From positions 1 through 25,811 of the forward strand of contig JAPKDN010000001.1 of NCBI GenBank assembly GCA_028822575.1: DNA of 25,811 bases, given 5' to 3'. Position 1 is the stretch's first letter. Each line of letters starts with the position of its first letter. The DNA comes from Alphaproteobacteria bacterium. GTDB lineage: Bacteria > Pseudomonadota > Alphaproteobacteria > Thalassobaculales > Thalassobaculaceae. The notes beneath the pieces were generated by a model. That model did not search any database. It saw nothing but the letters and a program-made list of their open reading frames with translations, and was not told the DNA's origin. Made by a program: the position numbers and the translations under genes. Below, piece by piece: positions 7,481 through 17,283 of this stretch.

Positions 7481-9191
7481 TTGGAACGTAAACTCGCTGC
7501 GATCCTGGCCGCCGATGTCGTTGGATACTCGCGTCTGATCGGCGCCGACGAGACGGGAATACTCGATCACCTACGCGGGTTGCAGCAAGACGTGATCGAG
7601 CCGCCGATCACACGGCACCATGGTCGGATCGTTAAACTGATGGGCGATGGGGTTCTCGCCGAGTTCGATAGCGTCGTCGACGCGGTTGTGGCGGCGGTGG
7701 AGCTTCAAGAAGCGGTGCCGGAACGCTCCGCCAGTCTCCCTGAGGAGCACCAGATGGCATTGCGCGTCTGCGTCAATCTCGGCGACGGTGTGAACATCGC
7801 GGCGCGGTTGCAGGAGGTGGCGTCCAGCGGCGGTGTCGCGATTTCGGATGACGTGTTCCGTCAGTTGCGCGGCAAGCTCGACCTGCCATTCCAGGACAGC
7901 GGGGAAAAACTCCCAAGAACATCGCCGAGCCCGTGCGGACCTGGCTGTGGACGCCAATCCTTGTACAGCACACGGACTCCACGCCTGAAGCGCCGCCCGT
8001 GCCGAAGGACAAGCCCTCGATCGCGGTGTTACCGTTCAAGAATATGTCCGGCGAGGCAGAGCAGGAATTCTTCGCCGACGGGATGGCGAGGATATCATCA
8101 CCGGTCTGTCCCGGTCCCGCTCCCCGTTCGTCATTCCCCGAAATTCCTCGGTCTCCCTCAAGGGAAGGCCTGTTGATCCAAGGACGATCGCCTGGGAATT
8201 GGGTGTTCGCTGCATAGTGGAAGGCAGCGTGCGCCGGGGTGGTGATCGGATCAGGATCACCGGCCAATTGATCTACGCCGAGGCGGGTGGCCATCTGTGG
8301 GCCGAGCGTTTCGACTCTGATCTTACCGATATTTTCAAGGTACAGTGTGAGGTTACCAACGCGATCGCGACGGCGATCGCGCCCGAGATCGATAAGATGG
8401 AACGCAGCCGGGCAGAAAGAAGGCCGCCAGATAGCCTGGATGCCTGGCGCCTCTACCAGCGTGGTCTGGTCGCCTATCACACGACGACCTGGGAAAGCCT
8501 TGAACAAGCGTTTTAATTGTTCGACCAGGTGAACGATCTCGACCCGGCCTTCGCCATGGCGGCAGACGCTCGCTTGCGGTGGTAAATATTTTACGCGAAT
8601 GGTGATGAAGGTACATTGAACTGGGCGGCGGAAAAGGCTCGCATCGCCATTGCTTTGGACGCCCATGACACGATTTGTTATTTGGCGGACGCGCGGGTGA
8701 ATAGCCTTCTTGGGCGGCACGAAATAGCCATCGGACGCCCGGAGGAAGCGGTCAGGCTCAACCCAAGTTCGTCCATGACTCATTACGGGCTCGGGTTCGT
8801 GCTTGAGTACGTGGTCCACTCCGAGGATGCTATTCCTCATATCGAACGGGCCGTAAGTCTAGGACCGCGAGGTATTTTTCTACCGGGGTATTTGGGATTT
8901 GGCTCGGCCATGTTGTTTTCCTTGGAGCGCTTTGACGAAGCTCTCGATTGGGCACGGCGAGGTTGCAACAACGTTAACCCCAAGCCGCCGAATTTTACGT
9001 TGATGGCGGCATGTCTGGTCTTGTTCGATTGGCAAGAAGAGGCCAAGGCCGTGGTCGAGGATATGCAGGTTCGATTCAATTTTAGGTCTATCCGAGATAT
9101 CAATCGATTTTTGAAGCGAAGTAATATGTTTGGTCGAACCGCCGCCGAGAGCTTGATCGAAACGCTAAGACAGGCTGGCTTGCCCGAGTGA
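7481..9191 (+). pseudogene. Broken class III adenylate/guanylate cyclase with TPR repeats (two frameshifts, two stops, one deletion)
   Basis: The remains read as one protein across frames. From a TTG start with GGGAGGG before it, a class III cyclase domain begins MERKLAAILAADVVGYSRL with the metal motif KLMGDG. NLGD then joins directly to GVNIAARL, so about 11-12 codons that normally hold the base-selecting Asp (NLGD...DIYGDGVN in relatives) are gone. A one-base loss near 7909-7914 shifts the frame before KNIAEPVRTW. A second one-base loss near 8088 (GMA/EDIITGLS) shifts it again. The rest, the VLEGSVR/HLWAERF-type domain and TPR-like C-terminus, runs in one frame to TGA 9191, interrupted by TAA at 8514 and TAA at 8583. 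Intact relatives make cAMP or act as sensors in the cytoplasm. This copy cannot make a full protein. It converges on the MFS pseudogene with 16 bp between them. Confidence 0.92.
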
Positions 9192-9207
9192 CTGCGATAA
9201 ACCTACG

Positions 9208-9954
9208 CTAGTTTTTCTTCGCGCCCCGATGTCCATGCCGCCCCAATCGAAAGATCGCCGGTGAGGTTCGTAGGAACGCGACGAAGGGGCTACGGTGTTC
9301 CGCCGGCACCGCTGCGCGTTGGGTCATCCGGAACAGGACGAACACTACCAGCGACGCGCGGCAGGCCGAGGTGTAGAGGAAAAACCCGCGAATGCCGTAA
9401 CTCTCTATCACGACGGGTACGATCAGCGGGCCGAACAACGCACCCGCCGAGAAGGTCAGGACGATGGTGATTGAAAGTTCGACATACTCGCCGGGCTTGG
9501 CGAAGTCGTTGGCGTGTGCTGCCGAGAGCGAATACAGCGGCAATGAGAAAACACCAAACAGGAAGATCCCAAAAAAGGCGAAGTTCTGCCCCAGATGTCC
9601 AAAGGCCGACAGGAACAGGCCGGCGCCGACCGCGCCACTGGTTGCGGCGATCAAGTACCAACGTCGATCGATCCGGCTGGAGAGCTAACCAAACGGGTAT
9701 TCCGCCACCGCCGCCACGGCCGCGAAGGTGCCAAACAACCGAATTTGGCCGGCCCTGCGGATCAACCGCGTAGAGAATAGGCAAGCAATGATGAAGCCGA
9801 GAAAATACGCCGTCCCCATTAGGCCGATCTCGGTCGGCGAGAACCCCTCGGCATCGGCGCGGATGGCGATCAGTGTCGCCTGCGTGCCGTTTCCTGCCAG
9901 CAACACACCGGCGGCGGCGAAAAGTGGAATGAACGGGCCTAGACGCATGGACAT
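9208..9954 (-). pseudogene. MFS transporter pseudogene (YcaD-like), large internal deletion plus stop codon
   Basis: On the minus strand the first 89 codons from ATG 9954 match the N-terminus of the YcaD-like major facilitator branch (LLAGNGTQATLIAIRADAEG, then GLMGTAYFLGFIIACLF), covering about three helices. After AAVAAVAEYPFG comes TAG (9685-9687) and, in the same frame, LSSRIDRR followed by the last helices and the family C-terminus (LPLYSLSAAHAND, then PFVAFLRTSP near the end). LSSRIDRR normally lies near residue 270, so roughly 170 codons between helix 3 and the central loop are missing. TAG probably replaced a TGG Trp codon. With about 248 codons instead of about 400 and a nonsense codon, it is not expected to be functional. 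The solute is unknown for this branch. It converges with the broken cyclase. Confidence 0.88.
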
Positions 9955-10034
9955 GAGGGAGCTCAGCCGAATTGGACCCTTTCCGCAGGCGCTGATGGGA
10001 TGGAGAAGTCAATGATCTGCCGTCAATCGGCTAC

Positions 10035-10065
10035 GTGTTTGACGTTCATTCCAAGGTTCAAACAC
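10035..10065. repeat. 8-bp inverted repeat upstream of the maleylacetate-reductase-like gene
   Basis: GTGTTTGA (10035-10042) and TCAAACAC (10058-10065) are exact inverted copies 15 bp apart, about 100 bp before the ATG at 10165. It could be a half-site pair for a dimeric (LysR-like) regulator or a chance repeat. Nothing else recognisable lies in 9955-10164. Confidence 0.3.
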
Positions 10066-10164
10066 CCAAAAGACCTAGCCAGCACGCGAGCCAGCGGCGT
10101 AAACCCAATTTAGCGGCCAACAGATAGGCGCGGCTGAGCGAACAACCAACGGGGATGCCAGGCC

Positions 10165-11334
10165 ATGCAGCAAGGACAGATCACTTTCACCGCGATGGAG
10201 CGGGTGGTTTTTGGCAAACCGGCGGCCCAGGCGATCGCCGAGGAAGCCTGCAAGCTTGGCGCCAAGCGGGTTTTCCTCCTGGTCGGCGGTACCCTCAACC
10301 GCGAAACTGATGAAATTCGCAAGATCGAGGCGGCGCTGGGTGACAGGTTTTGTGGCCTGCATGACAACATGCCTGCCCATTCGCCCCGTCATGCCGTCGT
10401 CTCTTGTGCCAATGCTGCGCGCGACGCCGGCGCCGATTTGCTGGTCACTTTTGGTGGTGGCTCGGTCACCGATGGCGGTAAGGCGGTAACGATTTGTCTG
10501 AAACATAGCGTCACCGATGAAGATGGCATGGAGGCGTTCCGCACCATTGTTGGCGAGGACGGCAAGCGCATCTTCCCGGTCTATGATGCCCCGGACGTCC
10601 GGCAGATCGCGGTCCCCACGACCTTGTCGGGCGGTGAGTTCAATGCCCGAGCCGGTGTCACCGACTCCCGCGTTAAGCTGAAGCAATCTTATGTGCATCG
10701 CGGCATCGTTCCGGTTTCGGTGATCCTCGACGGGGCGGTGACAAGACACACCCCGGAGTGGCTCTTCCTGTCTACCGGCATCCGGGCGGTAGATCACGCG
10801 GTCGAGACGTATCTGTCGCTGGATGCCAATGATTATTGGGATGGTGCCGCGCTGCATGCCCTGCGTCTGCTGGGTGAGGGTCTAGCGCGGGTCAAGGCCG
10901 ACCCGACGGATATGGAAGCCCGCCAGAAATGTCTGATGGGCGCCTGGCTCTCGATGACAGGTATCGTATCCGGCACCAGGCTCGGCGCCAGCCATGCGAT
11001 CGGGCATATCCTCGGCGGCAGCGCCGATGTCCCGCACGGCTATACGTCCTGCGTGATGCTGCCCTATGTGCTGGCCTGGAACGAACCGGTGAATGGTGCC
11101 CGACAGAAAGACCTTGCCGCCGCGCTCGGCCAGCCGGGTACCCCTGCTTCGGAGATCCTGGACAAGCTGATTGGTGGCCTTGGGATGCCGCGTCATCTGT
11201 GCGATGTGGGGATCAGCGAGAACCAGTTCCCGCAACTGGCTGAGAACTGCATGCTCGACGACTGGACCTTCTCCAACCCTCGCAAGATACGGTCGCCGGA
11301 TCAAATTGTGGAGATCTTGCGCTCGGCGGTTTAG
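10165..11334 (+). CDS. Maleylacetate-reductase-like iron-containing alcohol dehydrogenase family protein
   Basis: A 389-residue soluble oxidoreductase of the Fe-ADH/maleylacetate reductase superfamily. It shows the nucleotide motif GGGSVTD (97-103), the PTTLSGGE segment (151-158), and the C-terminal metal/active-site helix region with H211 in VDHAVE, H277 and H281 in ASHAIGHILGG, and H291 in VPHGYTSC. Where metal-dependent members have Asp (GxDAxxHAxE), this protein reads GIRAVDHAVE with R207, as I recall for the maleylacetate-reductase-like branch, so iron dependence is doubtful. Maleylacetate reductases reduce maleylacetate to 3-oxoadipate at the end of hydroxyquinol and chlorocatechol pathways, but no dioxygenase partner lies next to it here. 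The start at 10165 has GGGGA about ten bases upstream. It appears monocistronic. Confidence 0.88.
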   Translation: MQQGQITFTAMERVVFGKPAAQAIAEEACKLGAKRVFLLVGGTLNRETDEIRKIEAALGDRFCGLHDNMPAHSPRHAVVSCANAARDAGADLLVTFGGGSVTDGGKAVTICLKHSVTDEDGMEAFRTIVGEDGKRIFPVYDAPDVRQIAVPTTLSGGEFNARAGVTDSRVKLKQSYVHRGIVPVSVILDGAVTRHTPEWLFLSTGIRAVDHAVETYLSLDANDYWDGAALHALRLLGEGLARVKADPTDMEARQKCLMGAWLSMTGIVSGTRLGASHAIGHILGGSADVPHGYTSCVMLPYVLAWNEPVNGARQKDLAAALGQPGTPASEILDKLIGGLGMPRHLCDVGISENQFPQLAENCMLDDWTFSNPRKIRSPDQIVEILRSAV

Positions 11335-11420
11335 GGGATTAACCACCGAGCCCCCTCGTGGAGTCTCGAAGGGTCTTGTCGATTAAACCCGCCTGATCGC
11401 CCCCACGACCCTTTCACACC

Positions 11421-11449
11421 TTGATTCCCCAAGGCCGCTCCCCTATTTT
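11421..11449 (+). promoter_or_regulatory. Candidate sigma70-like promoter for glyQ-glyS
   Basis: TTGATT (11421-11426), a 17-bp spacer and TATTTT (11444-11449) lie about 40 bases before the glyQ start at 11490. Both hexamers match consensus at four of six positions with ideal spacing. Predicted by eye only. Confidence 0.35.
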
Positions 11450-11489
11450 CTCGCACCCGCAGCATAAACCCCGGAAGTGGCGAGTTCCG

Positions 11490-12443
11490 ATGGCAGAGAA
11501 CGGCGCGCCCCGTACCGATTTTCAATCCCTGATCCTGACGCTACAGCGTTATTGGGCGGATCAAGGCTGTGTCGTCCTGCAGCCCTACGACATGGAGGTT
11601 GGCGCCGGTACCTTTCACCCCGCGACGACCTTGCGCTCGCTAGGGCCGGACGACGTATGGAATGCCGCCTATGTTCAGCCCTCGCGCCGGCCGACCGATG
11701 GGCGCTATGGCGAGAACCCGAACCGGCTACAGCACTACTACCAATTCCAAGTTCTCATGAAGCCCTCGCCGGTGGATAGCCAGGAGCTGTATCTCGGCTC
11801 GTTGAAGGCGATCGGGCTGGACCCGATGGCCCATGACATCCGCTTCGTCGAGGATGATTGGGAAAGCCCGACCCTGGGCGCCTGGGGCCTTGGGTGGGAG
11901 GTCTGGTGCGATGGGATGGAAGTTTCGCAATACACCTATTTTCAGCAGGTCGGCGGCATCGAGTGTGATCCGGTTCCGCTGGAGCTGACCTATGGGCTGG
12001 AACGGCTGGCCATGTATATCCAGCGGGTCGACTCGATCTTCGACCTCGACTGGAATGGGCGTCCGGCGGAACAGGGCGGCAAGCGCTACCGGGATATCTT
12101 CCATCAGGCCGAGCAGGAATATTCCGAGCATAATTTCGACGTCGCTAACACCGACCGACTGCTCCAGCATTTCATGGACGCCGAGGCCGAATGCGCGGCT
12201 CTGTTAAACCGCGATAATCCGCTGCCCTTGCCGGCCTATGACCAGTGCATGAAGGCTAGCCATCTGTTCAACCTGCTGGATGCGCGCGGCGTGATCAGCG
12301 TAACCGAACGCCAGGCCTATATCGGTCGGGTTCGGACCTTAGCAAAGGGTTGCTGCGAGGCCTGGGTCGAGGCCGGCGCCGCCTGGAAAGCGCGAGAAGC
12401 CCGAGACGCGGGAGAAGTAGGGGGGGAGAAAGCAAATGGCTGA
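11490..12443 (+). CDS. glyQ: Glycine-tRNA ligase alpha subunit
   Basis: A 317-residue class II synthetase catalytic subunit (E. coli GlyQ is about 300). It activates glycine and, with GlyS, charges tRNA-Gly in the cytoplasm as an alpha2/beta2 complex. The sequence is highly conserved: [35 protein letters not shown], the motif 2 region [20 protein letters not shown], and [18 protein letters not shown]. An upstream in-frame ATG at 11421 would add 23 residues unlike the family and has no ribosome site; 11490 follows GGAAG and gives the expected N-terminus. The stop overlaps the glyS start by 8 bp, so the two are translationally coupled for equal subunit supply. Confidence 0.98.
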   Translation: MAENGAPRTDFQSLILTLQRYWADQGCVVLQPYDMEVGAGTFHPATTLRSLGPDDVWNAAYVQPSRRPTDGRYGENPNRLQHYYQFQVLMKPSPVDSQELYLGSLKAIGLDPMAHDIRFVEDDWESPTLGAWGLGWEVWCDGMEVSQYTYFQQVGGIECDPVPLELTYGLERLAMYIQRVDSIFDLDWNGRPAEQGGKRYRDIFHQAEQEYSEHNFDVANTDRLLQHFMDAEAECAALLNRDNPLPLPAYDQCMKASHLFNLLDARGVISVTERQAYIGRVRTLAKGCCEAWVEAGAAWKAREARDAGEVGGEKANG

Positions 12444-14520
12444 GCTCTTACTCGAACTCTTCAGTGAGGAAATTCCGGCACGGATGCAAAAACGCGCTGC
12501 CGAGGATTTAAAAAAATTGGTCACCGACAAGCTCGCCAAGGCCGACCTGGAATTCGCCTTGGCCGAAGCGCATGTGACTCCCCGCCGCCTTGCCCTGGTG
12601 ATTGACGGCTTGCCGGAAAAGCAACCGGATGTCAGCGAGGAGCGTCGCGGCCCACGCGTCGACGCACCAGAAAAGGCAATCGCTGGTTTTCTTGGCTCGA
12701 TTGGTCTGACCCGCAATCAGGTCGAGGAACGGGAGATGCCGAAGGGTACCTTCCTGTTCGCAGTCATCGAAAAGACCGGCGCCGAGACCAGGGGCGTGCT
12801 GCCGGGCATTATCCTAGAGGCGATCCAAGAGTTGCCCTGGCAGAAAAGCATGCGCTGGGCCAGGAATTCCTTCCGCTGGGTGCGCCCGCTGCATCACGTG
12901 CTGGCGATCTTTGGTGGCAAGACCCTGGATGGCTCGTTGGCGCTTGGTGACTGGACCTTGGATTTCACCGACACCACGCGGGGCCATCGGTTCCTGGCAC
13001 CAGATGCGTTCTCGGTCACAGGGTTCGCTGACTACCGGGCCAAGCTGCGGGATGCCCTCGTGGTATTGGATCGCGAGGAACGCAAAAAGATCATCGCCGA
13101 TGGTGCCAGCACGCTGGCCAAGACCGACGGCATGACCTTGAAGGATGATCCGGGCCTCCTGGAAGAGGTTTGCGGTTTGGTCGAATGGCCGGCGCCGCTG
13201 ATGGGCCGGATCGAGGATGCCTTCATGGAGGTGCCGCCGGAAGCGCTGGTCACCGCCATGCGCACCCACCAGAAGTATTTCGCGCTGGAGACCGCCGACG
13301 GAGCCTTGGCGCCGCGCTTCATCACCGTGTCCAACATGAAGGCCGAACCGGCCCGGGACGCGACCATCGTCGCCGGAAACGAAAAGGTCCTTCGGGCTCG
13401 GCTTTCCGACGCGCGGTTCTTTTGGGATCAGGACCGGGCCGAGACCTTGGAAATCCGGGTACCGACGCTGGCCAGCGTCACCTTCTATGACAAGCTCGGG
13501 ACCTTGGCCGACAAGATGAGCAGGGTCGAGGATTTGGCCGGCCGGCTCGCGGCGTTCGTGCCGGATTGCGACGCGGCGCTGGCGCGGCGGGCAACCAAGC
13601 TCGCCAAGGCGGATCTCACCACCGAGATGGTTGGCGAATTCCCGGAGCTCCAAGGCATCATGGGCCGCTACTACGCCCGTCACGACGGTGAGCCCGAAGC
13701 GGTGTGCGCCGCGATCTCCGAGCACTACGCGCCGCAAGGGCCTTCTGATGGTTGTCCGACGGCACCGATCAGTGTCGCGGTCGCGCTGGCCGACAAGATC
13801 GACACCTTGGTCGGATTCTTCGCCATTGATGAACGCCCGACCGGATCACGTGACCCATTCGCTCTGCGCCGTGCGGCTCTTGGTGTTATCCGGCTGATCA
13901 TGGAAAACAACCTCGCGATCCCGCTGCGGCAACTTTTCGGCTACGCCTATGACCAGATCGGGGTGGATGAGGGGCTGTCTAAGTCCGAAACCACCGACGC
14001 GTTGCTAGAGTTTCTCGCCGATCGTTTGAAAGTGCATCTGCGTGAACAGGGCGTCCGGCACGACTTGATCACTGCCATCTTCGCGCTCGGTGACGAGGAT
14101 GACCTGAACCGGCTGATCGCTCGGGTCGAGGCGTTGAGCGGCTTCCTGGCCTCCGAGAACGGAACGAACCTGCTGATCGCCTATCGCCGCGCCGCCAATA
14201 TCGTCCGGATCGAGGCGACCAAGGACGGTCGCCATTTCGACGACCAACCCGACGCCTCCCGGTTTGAGCAGGACGAGGAAAAAGCGCTGTGGTCGGCCCT
14301 CGATGGCGCTCATCATGCGCTTGAGGCAAAGGTCGAGGCCGAGGATTTCGTTGGCGCCATGGGCGTTCTGGCGGACCTTCGGGCACCGATTGACGCTTAT
14401 TTCGATCAGGTGACGGTAAATGTCGACCAACCGGACTTGCGCGAGAACCGGCTTAGAACCTTGGCGGGGATCGTCGCGACCATGAACCCAGTCGCGGATT
14501 TCTCGGCGGTCGAGGGTTAA
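12436..14520 (+). CDS. glyS: Glycine-tRNA ligase beta subunit
   Basis: A 694-residue tRNA-binding subunit of bacterial alpha2/beta2 glycyl-tRNA synthetase, matching the usual length near 690. The N-terminus [18 protein letters not shown] is typical. Further landmarks are [18 protein letters not shown], the HD-like middle region [15 protein letters not shown] with [27 protein letters not shown], and the C-terminal DALR-type anticodon-binding part ending in [18 protein letters not shown]. It starts with ATG inside the last codons of glyQ, preceded by GGGGGGAG. It is followed by a 99-bp gap to ppdK containing an inverted repeat. No lesions were seen. Confidence 0.98.
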   Translation: MAELLLELFSEEIPARMQKRAAEDLKKLVTDKLAKADLEFALAEAHVTPRRLALVIDGLPEKQPDVSEERRGPRVDAPEKAIAGFLGSIGLTRNQVEEREMPKGTFLFAVIEKTGAETRGVLPGIILEAIQELPWQKSMRWARNSFRWVRPLHHVLAIFGGKTLDGSLALGDWTLDFTDTTRGHRFLAPDAFSVTGFADYRAKLRDALVVLDREERKKIIADGASTLAKTDGMTLKDDPGLLEEVCGLVEWPAPLMGRIEDAFMEVPPEALVTAMRTHQKYFALETADGALAPRFITVSNMKAEPARDATIVAGNEKVLRARLSDARFFWDQDRAETLEIRVPTLASVTFYDKLGTLADKMSRVEDLAGRLAAFVPDCDAALARRATKLAKADLTTEMVGEFPELQGIMGRYYARHDGEPEAVCAAISEHYAPQGPSDGCPTAPISVAVALADKIDTLVGFFAIDERPTGSRDPFALRRAALGVIRLIMENNLAIPLRQLFGYAYDQIGVDEGLSKSETTDALLEFLADRLKVHLREQGVRHDLITAIFALGDEDDLNRLIARVEALSGFLASENGTNLLIAYRRAANIVRIEATKDGRHFDDQPDASRFEQDEEKALWSALDGAHHALEAKVEAEDFVGAMGVLADLRAPIDAYFDQVTVNVDQPDLRENRLRTLAGIVATMNPVADFSAVEG

Positions 14521-14527
14521 TGAAAGA

Positions 14528-14565
14528 GTTTCCGTCGCTTCCACATAAACCCAAACGATGGAAAC
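14528..14565. repeat. 10-bp inverted repeat between glyS and ppdK
   Basis: GTTTCCGTCG (14528-14537) pairs with CGATGGAAAC (14556-14565) over ten positions including one G:U, with an 18-nt loop. No T-tract follows, so it is not a canonical terminator. It could be an RNA hairpin affecting read-through into ppdK, or a protein site. Confidence 0.35.
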
Positions 14566-14619
14566 GACAGTAAACAAGTGGCCGAACACACGTGAATGGC
14601 CCCGAGGACGGATGAGACG

Positions 14620-17283
14620 ATGACAAAGTGGGTCTATGGTTTTGGTGGCGGTTCGGCGGATGGAAGCGCCGCGATGCGCGATCTGCTGGGTGGCAAGGGC
14701 GCCAACCTGGCGGAGATGAGCTCGCTTGGACTGCCGGTGCCGCCGGGTTTCACGATCACGACGGCGCTCTGCGCCCATTACTATGACAATGACGAGACCT
14801 ATCCGGACGCGCTGAAGGTCCAGGTCGCGGCCGCGCTTGCCGCCGTAGAGGAAACCGTCGGCGCCAAGTTTGGCGACACCGACAACCCGCTGCTGGTCTC
14901 GGTTCGCTCTGGCGCCCGCGCCTCGATGCCAGGGATGATGGACACCGTCCTTAATCTGGGGCTGAACGATCTAACCGTCGAAGGACTGGCCAAGCGTTCC
15001 GGCGACGCGCGCTTCGCCTATGACAGCTACCGCCGTTTTATCCAGATGTACTCGGACGTGGTACTCGGCGTTGATCACTATCAGTTCGAGGAACTGCTGG
15101 AGATCCTGAAGGAAGAGAAAGGCGTGGATCTGGATACCGAGCTCGACGCCGATGACCTCAAGGGGTTGGTCGTTGGCTATAAGGCCGCTGTCCGTGATGA
15201 ACTTAACCAGGATTTCCCACAAGACCCCGAGACCCAGCTTTGGGGCGCGGTTGGCGCGGTTTTCGGATCTTGGATGAACCAGCGCGCGATTACCTATCGC
15301 CGCCTGCACGACATCCCCGCGAGCTGGGGCACCGCCGTCAATATTCAGGCCATGGTGTTCGGCAACATGGGCGATGACTGCGCCACCGGTGTTGCCTTCA
15401 CCCGCAATCCCTCGACCGGCGAGAACTTGTTCTATGGCGAGTTCCTGATCAACGCCCAGGGTGAGGACGTGGTCGCGGGTATTCGCACGCCCCAGCAACT
15501 CACCCTGGCCGGTAAAGCCGAACAGCATTCGGACCTTCCCTGCATGGAAGAAGTGATGCCCGAGGTTTTCGGCCAGCTCGCCGCCGTGCGTGATCGGCTG
15601 GAAGCCCATTACCGAGACATGCAGGATATCGAATTCACGGTTCAGACCGGCACGCTCTACATGCTGCAGACCCGGTCCGGAAAGCGCACGACCTCCGCCG
15701 CCATGCGGATCGCCGTCGACATGGCCGAGGCCGGGATGATCACCCAGGACGAGGCGGTCCTGCGGGTGGAGCCAAACGCCCTCGACCAACTGCTGCACCC
15801 GACCCTTGATCCCGCCGCCGAGCGCAATGTCATCGCCTCGGGGCTGCCGGCCTCTCCCGGCGCCGCCAGTGGCACCGTCGTCTTCACAGCCGACGAGGCA
15901 GAGCGCCGCGCCAATAACGACGAGCGGGTAATCCTGGTGCGCCAGGAGACCAGCCCCGAGGATATTCACGGCATGCACGCGGCCCAAGGCATCCTGACCA
16001 CGCGCGGCGGCATGACCAGCCACGCGGCGGTGGTGGCGCGCGGCATGGGACGCCCCTGTGTCTCCGGCGCCGGACGGATCCGGGTCGATGCCGGATCCGG
16101 TTGTTTCTTCGTCGGCGACGTAACAGTGAACGCCGGCGACTGGGTCACCATTGATGGCTCCAGCGGTGAGGTGATGTTGGGCCAAGTCGCCACGGTGGAG
16201 CCGGAGCTATCCGGCGATTTCGGTATACTGATGGGCTGGGCCGACGCCTCCCGCCGTATGGGCGTGCGCGCTAATGCGGAGACCCCGGACGATGCCCGTA
16301 CCGCCCGAGGCTTTGGTGCCGAGGGGATTGGCCTTTGCCGGACCGAGCATATGTTCTTCGACGCCGAGCGGATCGTCGCGGTGCGCGAGATGATAATGGC
16401 CGATTGCGAGGACGCGCGGCGCGTGGCGCTGGCCAAGATCTTGCCGATGCAGCGCGCTGATTTCGTCGAGTTGTTCCGGATCATGACCGGCCTGCCGGTG
16501 ACCATCCGCCTGCTTGACCCGCCGCTGCATGAATTTTTGCCGCATTCGGATGAGGAACTTGCCCAACTGGCCGGGGCCATGGGCCTGACGGTCAACACCG
16601 TGCGCCGCCGGGCCATGGAGTTGCACGAGGCAAACCCGATGCTGGGTCATCGCGGCTGCCGGCTCGCCATCAGCTATCCCGAGATCCCCGAGATGCAGGC
16701 TCGCGCCATCTTCGAGGCTGTCGTCGTCGTAGAAAATGAAACTGGCGAGACCGTGGTGCCCGAGGTGATGATCCCACTCGCGGCGACCAAGATCGAGATC
16801 GATATCATCAAGGAAGTCATCGACCGGGTCGCCGGCGATGTCCGCGGCGAAAGTGGAGTCGCTATTGACTACCTCGTTGGCACCATGATCGAACTTCCCC
16901 GCGCCGCGTTGCGGGCCGGAGAGATCGCCGAGTCGGCCGCCTTCTTCAGCTTCGGCACCAACGACCTGACGCAAACCACCTATGGCATCAGCCGCGATGA
17001 CGCCGGCTCGTTCCTCAGGGTCTATCAGGATAAAGGCATCATCGAGCGCGACCCGTTCGTCACGATCGACGCCGAGGGTGTCGGCGAGCTGGTAAAAATG
17101 GGCACTGAACGCGGCCGCGCCACCCGCCCGGATCTGAAGATCGGCATCTGCGGCGAACACGGCGGCGACCCCGCCAGCGTGGCGTTCTGCGAGGAAGCGG
17201 GGTTGGATTATGTGTCGTGCTCGCCATATCGGGTGCCGATCGCGAGGCTCGCCGGGGCACAGGCGGCGATTAGGGGGCGGTAG
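14620..17283 (+). CDS. ppdK: Pyruvate, phosphate dikinase
   Basis: With the start at 14620 the protein has 887 residues (typical 870-900). It interconverts pyruvate + ATP + Pi and PEP + AMP + PPi in the cytoplasm. Domain order is an N-terminal ATP-grasp domain (KWVYGFGGGSADG at the start, then SVRSGARASMPGMMDTVLNL), a central phosphohistidine domain with GGMTSHAAVVARG where H468 carries the phosphate, and a C-terminal PEP/pyruvate TIM barrel with GICGEHGGDP where C844 is the expected acid/base. ATG 14596 lies eight codons upstream without a ribosome site; the start at 14620 gives the family N-terminus and follows a GAGGACGGATGAG stretch. It sits behind glyQS, an order seen in alphaproteobacteria. 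Its end overlaps the opposing CobW gene by 14 bp. Confidence 0.98.
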   Translation: MTKWVYGFGGGSADGSAAMRDLLGGKGANLAEMSSLGLPVPPGFTITTALCAHYYDNDETYPDALKVQVAAALAAVEETVGAKFGDTDNPLLVSVRSGARASMPGMMDTVLNLGLNDLTVEGLAKRSGDARFAYDSYRRFIQMYSDVVLGVDHYQFEELLEILKEEKGVDLDTELDADDLKGLVVGYKAAVRDELNQDFPQDPETQLWGAVGAVFGSWMNQRAITYRRLHDIPASWGTAVNIQAMVFGNMGDDCATGVAFTRNPSTGENLFYGEFLINAQGEDVVAGIRTPQQLTLAGKAEQHSDLPCMEEVMPEVFGQLAAVRDRLEAHYRDMQDIEFTVQTGTLYMLQTRSGKRTTSAAMRIAVDMAEAGMITQDEAVLRVEPNALDQLLHPTLDPAAERNVIASGLPASPGAASGTVVFTADEAERRANNDERVILVRQETSPEDIHGMHAAQGILTTRGGMTSHAAVVARGMGRPCVSGAGRIRVDAGSGCFFVGDVTVNAGDWVTIDGSSGEVMLGQVATVEPELSGDFGILMGWADASRRMGVRANAETPDDARTARGFGAEGIGLCRTEHMFFDAERIVAVREMIMADCEDARRVALAKILPMQRADFVELFRIMTGLPVTIRLLDPPLHEFLPHSDEELAQLAGAMGLTVNTVRRRAMELHEANPMLGHRGCRLAISYPEIPEMQARAIFEAVVVVENETGETVVPEVMIPLAATKIEIDIIKEVIDRVAGDVRGESGVAIDYLVGTMIELPRAALRAGEIAESAAFFSFGTNDLTQTTYGISRDDAGSFLRVYQDKGIIERDPFVTIDAEGVGELVKMGTERGRATRPDLKIGICGEHGGDPASVAFCEEAGLDYVSCSPYRVPIARLAGAQAAIRGR

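Noticed and set aside
7773..8840. Minus-strand open frame of 355 codons
   Set aside because: It lies antisense to the cyclase-TPR pseudogene, has no recognisable domain and a composition typical of reverse-strand shadows in GC-rich genes.
11369..11413. Inverted repeat AAGGGTCTTG / CACGACCCTT downstream of the maleylacetate-reductase-like gene
   Set aside because: It has a mismatch, a 25-nt loop and no T-run, so I do not call it a terminator; at most a weak structure.
14971..16185. Minus-strand open frame of 404 codons inside ppdK
   Set aside because: It is fully antisense to a highly conserved enzyme, with His/Gly/Asp-rich composition as expected for a shadow frame.
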